Shown piece by piece: positions 14,283 through 17,657 of a stretch of DNA of 17,657 nt. Position 1 is the stretch's first letter. Each line of letters opens with the position of its first letter. This stretch comes from Geodermatophilaceae bacterium. Lineage in GTDB: Bacteria > Actinomycetota > Actinomycetes > Mycobacteriales > Geodermatophilaceae. A program made the translations under genes and the position numbers. The stretch lies in the NCBI GenBank assembly GCA_013696785.1, contig JACCXW010000151.1, positions 1-17,657 on the forward strand. Direction: 5' to 3'. The notes under the pieces were generated by a model. The model did no database searches, had not been told where the DNA came from, and was given only the letters and a program-made list of their open reading frames with translations.

Positions 14283-15391
14283 CCGGGCAGCTGGCCGGGC
14301 GCCGGATCGCCCTGACGCTCGCGACGAGCACCGGCGGTGTGGGCGCGCACGTCCGATCGCTCATCGGCCCTCTCACGTCGGCCGGGGCGAGCGTGAGCGT
14401 GCACGGTCCGGCGGCGACGGAGCGGCTGTTCGGCTTCGGCGCGGCCGGCGCGCGGTTCGTCCCGGTCGAGATCGCGACGAACCCGCGGCCGCTGCACGAC
14501 GCCCGAGCTGTTGCGGCGCTGGCCCGCCTGACACGGCAGTCCGATCTCGTGCACGCGCACGGTCTGCGGGCCGGCCTGGTGGCCGTTCTCGCGGGTGTCC
14601 GGCGCTCCCGGCCCACTGTCGTGACGCTGCACAACGCCTTGCTCGATCCACCCGGGCTGCGCCGCCGGCTCCTCGTCATGCTGGAGATGCTTGTCTGCCG
14701 CCGGGCCGACATCGTGCTGGGAGTGTCCGGCGACCTGGTCGCCAGGGCAATGCGCGTCGGCGCCGGCGACGCCCGGATGGCGCCGATCGCGGCTCCGCCG
14801 CTGCCGGCGCCGCAGCGATCGGCGGCCGAGGTCCGGGCGGAACTGGGTGGCATCGGCGGTCCGCTGATCCTCGCGGTGGGCAGGTTGCACGGACAAAAGG
14901 GGTACGACGTCCTGCTGCCGGCGGCGGCCCGCTGGGCCACCCGGGTACCGCCGCCCGTGGTGGTCGTGGCCGGCGACGGGCCGCTGGAATCGCAGCTGCA
15001 GAGCCAGATCGAGGAACTCGGCGCACCGGTCCGGCTGCTCGGTCGGCGTTCGGACGTCGCTGACTTGCTCAACGCCGCGGATCTGGTGGTGCTCCCCTCG
15101 CGCTGGGAGGGCTGGCCGCTGGTCGCGCAGGAGACGCTGCGGGCCGGCCGGCCGCTGGTCACGACGGCGGTCGGCGGGCTGCCGCAGCTGGTGGGGGACG
15201 GAGCCGTCCTGATCCGTCCCGGTGACGTGGACGCCCTCGACGCCGCCGTCCAGCGGCTGCTGGACGACCCGGCCGCGGCATCGGCTCTCGGTCGGGCCGC
15301 GACGGCGCGCGGTCAGAGCCTCCCGGACGAGCACGACACGGCCGCGCAGACGCTCGCGGTGTACGTCGAACTGCTGGGAGTCCCGTCGTGA
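14279..15391 (+). CDS. GT4-family (GT-B) glycosyltransferase
   Basis: A 370-residue retaining glycosyltransferase of family 4. The N-terminal acceptor domain opens with the glycine loop TSTGGVGAHVRSL and includes VHAHGLRAGLVAVL. The C-terminal donor domain has VGRLHGQKGYDVLL with R202 and K207, which contact the donor diphosphate, and the EX7E motif E277-E285 in EGWPLVAQE. There is no signal peptide, so it acts on the cytoplasmic face, presumably extending the lipid-linked sugar made by the gene at 11815 before the MOP protein flips it; donor and acceptor are unknown. It starts with TTG overlapping the flippase stop (TTGA), preceded by GGAAGGGG with a 5-base gap, and ends in a GTGA overlap. 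Confidence 0.9.
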   Translation: MTGQLAGRRIALTLATSTGGVGAHVRSLIGPLTSAGASVSVHGPAATERLFGFGAAGARFVPVEIATNPRPLHDARAVAALARLTRQSDLVHAHGLRAGLVAVLAGVRRSRPTVVTLHNALLDPPGLRRRLLVMLEMLVCRRADIVLGVSGDLVARAMRVGAGDARMAPIAAPPLPAPQRSAAEVRAELGGIGGPLILAVGRLHGQKGYDVLLPAAARWATRVPPPVVVVAGDGPLESQLQSQIEELGAPVRLLGRRSDVADLLNAADLVVLPSRWEGWPLVAQETLRAGRPLVTTAVGGLPQLVGDGAVLIRPGDVDALDAAVQRLLDDPAAASALGRAATARGQSLPDEHDTAAQTLAVYVELLGVPS

Positions 15392-17553
15392 CGCGCCGGC
15401 TCGTCGCCGTGCTGGCCGCCGTACTGGCGCTGCTGGTGACCAGCCACCCAGCCGCCGTGGCCGCCGACGACCCAGCAGCCGACCGGGTGGTGATCGTCGG
15501 GATCCCGGGGCTGGTGTGGACCGATGTCACCGAGGACGGGACCCCGGAACTGTGGTCGGCCGCGGCGTCGGGCAGCATCGGCGCGCTGACGGTGCGCGCC
15601 GCCCGGTCGGTCACCTGCGTCCTCGACGGCTGGGTCACCCTCGGCGCCGGCAACCGGGCCCGGTTCATCATTCCGCCCGCGCCTGAGGATGCCGTGCCGG
15701 AAGTGGTCCCGCCGGACACCGGCGTACCGCGGGCGGAGGAGAATCTCGACGGCTGCCTGCCGCAGGAGAGCGGCGTCAACCTGAGCGCGGTCGTGGCCGC
15801 CCTCGAGGAGTTCCCGGACCTGGTCGACGACAACAGCTACGGCGCGCTGCCCGGGTCGCTCGGTGCGGCCGTCCAGTGCGCCACCGGCGTGGGTCAGGGC
15901 CCGGTGCTGGCCCTGAAGCGGGCGGGCGCCCGGACCGAACTGGTCGCGATTGCGCCGTCGGACGCGGCGGGCTGGACCGGTCTGGTGTCGCAGTGCCCGG
16001 TCACCGTGGTCTCCATGCCTGAGCTGGTCGCCGCGGTCGACCGGGGCGCCGCGCTGGCGCGCCTCGACGATCAATTGGCGATGCTGCGCAGCGGCCTGCC
16101 CCCGGAGACCGAGCTGATCGTCGTCGGCAGCTCCGAGACGGGCCTGAACAACAGCTCTCTGCACGTGGCGATCGACGTCGGGCCCGGCGTCGCGCCCGGG
16201 TATCTGACGTCGGCCAGCACCGGCCGGGCGCCGTTCGTGCAGCTCATCGACGTGGCCCCGACCGCTCTCGATCGGCTCGGCATCGACGCACCGAGCGCGA
16301 TGGTGGGCCAGCCGTTGCAGCCGGGGCAACCGCGACCCGAATCGCTGACCGAGGCCATCGCCGAGCTGATCGACGCCAACGTCGCCGCCCGCGCCCAGGG
16401 CTCGCTGACATCGACGTTCTTCCTCATGCTGGTCGTGCTGACCGGTGCGCTCTGCCCGCTGTGCCTGCTCGCGCTGCGCCATGGCGGCTCGAAGCTGCGC
16501 GCGGTCGTACGGCTGGTGACATTCGTCGTGGCCACGCTGCCGGTCGCGACGTTCCTGGCGAACCTCGTGCCGTGGTGGCGGGCCGGGAGGCCGGTGCTGT
16601 TGCTCGCGATTCTGGTCGCGGCGGCAATGTCGCTGATCAGCGTGCTGGCGCTGGCCGGGCCGTGGCGGGGCCGCCGCTTCGCGCCCGAACTCGTGGTGGT
16701 GACCGTAACCTTCGCAACCCTGGCTGGTGACGTGCTGCTGCTCGGGTCCAGGCTGCAGCTGAACAGTCTGCTCGGCTACAACCCGATCGTCGCGGGGCGT
16801 TTCATCGGCTTCGGCAACATCCCGTTCGGGATCTATGCGGCCAGTGCGCTGCTCGTCACCACCGCCGTCGTTCGGGCCGCCCCGGCGCGGCGGGAACGGG
16901 TCGTGCTGGTGATTGCGGCTGTTGCCGTCGTGGCAGTGGACGGCGCGCCCGGGCTGGGCAGTGACTTCGGCGGCGTGCTGGCGCTCGTTCCCGCCTACGG
17001 CGTGTTCGCGATCGTGTTGCTCCAGCTGCGGCCGTCGGCGGCCCGGTTCGGGCTGGCCGGCCTCGCCGGAGCCGTGGTCGTCATTGGGATCGCGGCGCTG
17101 GACTACCTGCGGCCGGAGGAGGAGCAGACCCATCTCGGGCGGTTCATCGGGCAGCTGCTGGACGGTTCGGCGTCATCGATCGTGCAGCGCAAGGCCGAGT
17201 CCAACATCGGGATCCTCCTACACAGCCCGCTGAGCCTGCTCATCCCGGTTTTCGTCGCCACGCTGTGGTGGCTGCTGCGGCGGGGCGGGCAACTGCACGG
17301 GCTGCTGGCGCAGCGGGAGTGGCGCGCCGGCCTGGCTGCCGTGGCCGTGGCGGAGGTGATCGGCCTGCTGGTCAACGATTCCGGCATCGCCGTACCGGTC
17401 GCGGCTGGCTGGCTGCTGGTCCCGCTGGCGCTGTCAGTCGCCGCTGCGGACCGGCGCGACGCCGACCCGCGCGTCGCGCGTGCCGTGGGGCCGGACCCGC
17501 GTACCGAAGGTGTTACGGTCAACTCCCGTGACAGCGCAGGTCCTGCGGACTGA
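15388..17553 (+). CDS. Large membrane protein with degenerate alkaline-phosphatase-like ectodomain
   Basis: A 721-residue protein of unknown function. Residues 1-26 are a signal peptide or anchor ending AVAA before DD. Residues about 27-335 form an extracytoplasmic domain resembling the alkaline phosphatase/sulfatase fold: DRVVIVGIPGLVWTDV at the start, SVTCVLDGWVTLGAGNRARF, then APFVQLIDVAPTALDRLGI near the end. It has only one histidine and no DHG-type metal site, so catalysis by that mechanism is unlikely. From about residue 342 there are eight to ten membrane helices, with conserved-looking loops GYNPIVAGRFIGFGNIPFG and GAPGLGSDFGGVLALVP. The GTG overlaps the glycosyltransferase stop by four bases. 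A role in transferring or sensing the exported glycan is inference. Confidence 0.8.
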   Translation: MTRRLVAVLAAVLALLVTSHPAAVAADDPAADRVVIVGIPGLVWTDVTEDGTPELWSAAASGSIGALTVRAARSVTCVLDGWVTLGAGNRARFIIPPAPEDAVPEVVPPDTGVPRAEENLDGCLPQESGVNLSAVVAALEEFPDLVDDNSYGALPGSLGAAVQCATGVGQGPVLALKRAGARTELVAIAPSDAAGWTGLVSQCPVTVVSMPELVAAVDRGAALARLDDQLAMLRSGLPPETELIVVGSSETGLNNSSLHVAIDVGPGVAPGYLTSASTGRAPFVQLIDVAPTALDRLGIDAPSAMVGQPLQPGQPRPESLTEAIAELIDANVAARAQGSLTSTFFLMLVVLTGALCPLCLLALRHGGSKLRAVVRLVTFVVATLPVATFLANLVPWWRAGRPVLLLAILVAAAMSLISVLALAGPWRGRRFAPELVVVTVTFATLAGDVLLLGSRLQLNSLLGYNPIVAGRFIGFGNIPFGIYAASALLVTTAVVRAAPARRERVVLVIAAVAVVAVDGAPGLGSDFGGVLALVPAYGVFAIVLLQLRPSAARFGLAGLAGAVVVIGIAALDYLRPEEEQTHLGRFIGQLLDGSASSIVQRKAESNIGILLHSPLSLLIPVFVATLWWLLRRGGQLHGLLAQREWRAGLAAVAVAEVIGLLVNDSGIAVPVAAGWLLVPLALSVAAADRRDADPRVARAVGPDPRTEGVTVNSRDSAGPAD
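17511..17519 (+). promoter_or_regulatory. Candidate extended -10 promoter for pyrG
   Basis: TGTTACGGT matches an extended -10 element (TGN-TANNNT) inside the last codons of the preceding gene, 59 bases before the pyrG start. The predicted transcription start would be about 17525-17527. No -35 match is visible, which an extended -10 can tolerate. Confidence 0.4.
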
Positions 17554-17572
17554 GGCGATCGAGCACGGGAGT
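17522..17572 (+). promoter_or_regulatory. Inverted repeat covering the pyrG ribosome binding site
   Basis: ACTCCCGTG (17522-17530) is the exact complement of CACGGGAGT (17564-17572), and the right arm contains GGGAG, the likely pyrG ribosome binding site. A smaller inverted repeat, CGCAGG-T-CCTGCG, lies between the arms (17535-17547). If it folds in RNA, the hairpin would hide the binding site. A promoter at 17511 would remove part of the left arm, leaving about six pairs. Confidence 0.45.
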
Positions 17573-17577
17573 CCCGC

Positions 17578-17657
17578 TTGAATCAACAACGGCATACGAC
17601 GAAGCACGTCTTCGTGACCGGCGGGGTCGCGTCCTCGCTGGGCAAGGGGCTCACCGC
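17578..17657 (+). CDS. pyrG: CTP synthase, N-terminal fragment
   Basis: Only the first 26 codons are in the window. They encode TTKHVFVTGGVASSLGKGLT after a short leader, which is the invariant ATP-binding N-terminus of CTP synthase (usually TKxIFVTGGVVSSLGKG). The enzyme makes CTP from UTP, ATP and glutamine. The TTG at 17578 is chosen because it gives the family N-terminus and follows GGGAG with a 6-base gap; the frame is closed by a TGA at 17551, and no ATG or GTG lies between. pyrG following the steA/steB block is a standard actinobacterial arrangement (Rv1697-Rv1698-Rv1699). Confidence 0.95.
   Translation, partial: MNQQRHTTKHVFVTGGVASSLGKGLT

Noticed and set aside
15313..17133. 606-residue minus-strand open frame
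   Set aside because: It is antisense to the membrane protein at 15388, with Arg/His/Gln-rich low-complexity content and no ribosome binding site or family similarity.

Overview
The window is high-GC DNA from an actinomycete (phylum Actinomycetota). The evidence is the GC-rich third codon positions, the many GTG and TTG starts, and a conserved gene order running from the end of an rRNA operon through tlyA, nadK, recN and steA/steB to pyrG. The M. tuberculosis Rv1691-Rv1699 neighbourhood is laid out the same way. Genus cannot be read from this stretch. No mobile element, CRISPR array or phage gene was seen. No gene-free stretch exceeds about 200 bases.

Layout. (1) 1-207: the 5S rRNA that ends an rRNA operon, followed by a very strong intrinsic terminator. 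(2) 208-4979, accessory and housekeeping genes: a TPR-like protein, a short SSB-like OB-fold protein, a convergent DUF1015 gene, then a small TPR protein coupled to a NagD-type HAD phosphatase, and a convergent SCP2-domain gene. (3) 5085-11784, a plus-strand run with tight or overlapping junctions: a phasin/histone-H1-like protein with a pentapeptide tail, a 57-residue acidic microprotein, TlyA rRNA methyltransferase, NAD kinase, RecN, SteA and SteB/MctB. (4) 11815-17553, a set of envelope genes: a short divergent polyprenyl-phosphate sugar-1-phosphate transferase, a MurJ-like MOP flippase, a GT4 glycosyltransferase and a large secreted/membrane protein with a degenerate alkaline-phosphatase-like ectodomain. 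(5) 17578-end: the start of CTP synthase (pyrG).

How they fit together. Region 3 joins translation (TlyA), cofactor supply (NadK), DNA repair (RecN) and control of cell separation (SteA/SteB). Region 4 looks like an almost complete lipid-linked glycan route: initiating transferase, glycosyltransferase, flippase and an outward-facing membrane protein. It sits directly after the cell-separation pair, and its product is not known to me. This four-gene module is the best candidate for a poorly described system here. Second are the lysine-rich protein with its acidic neighbour upstream of tlyA, three 23-bp direct repeats at the convergent ssb-like/DUF1015 gene ends, and an inverted repeat that could mask the pyrG ribosome binding site.
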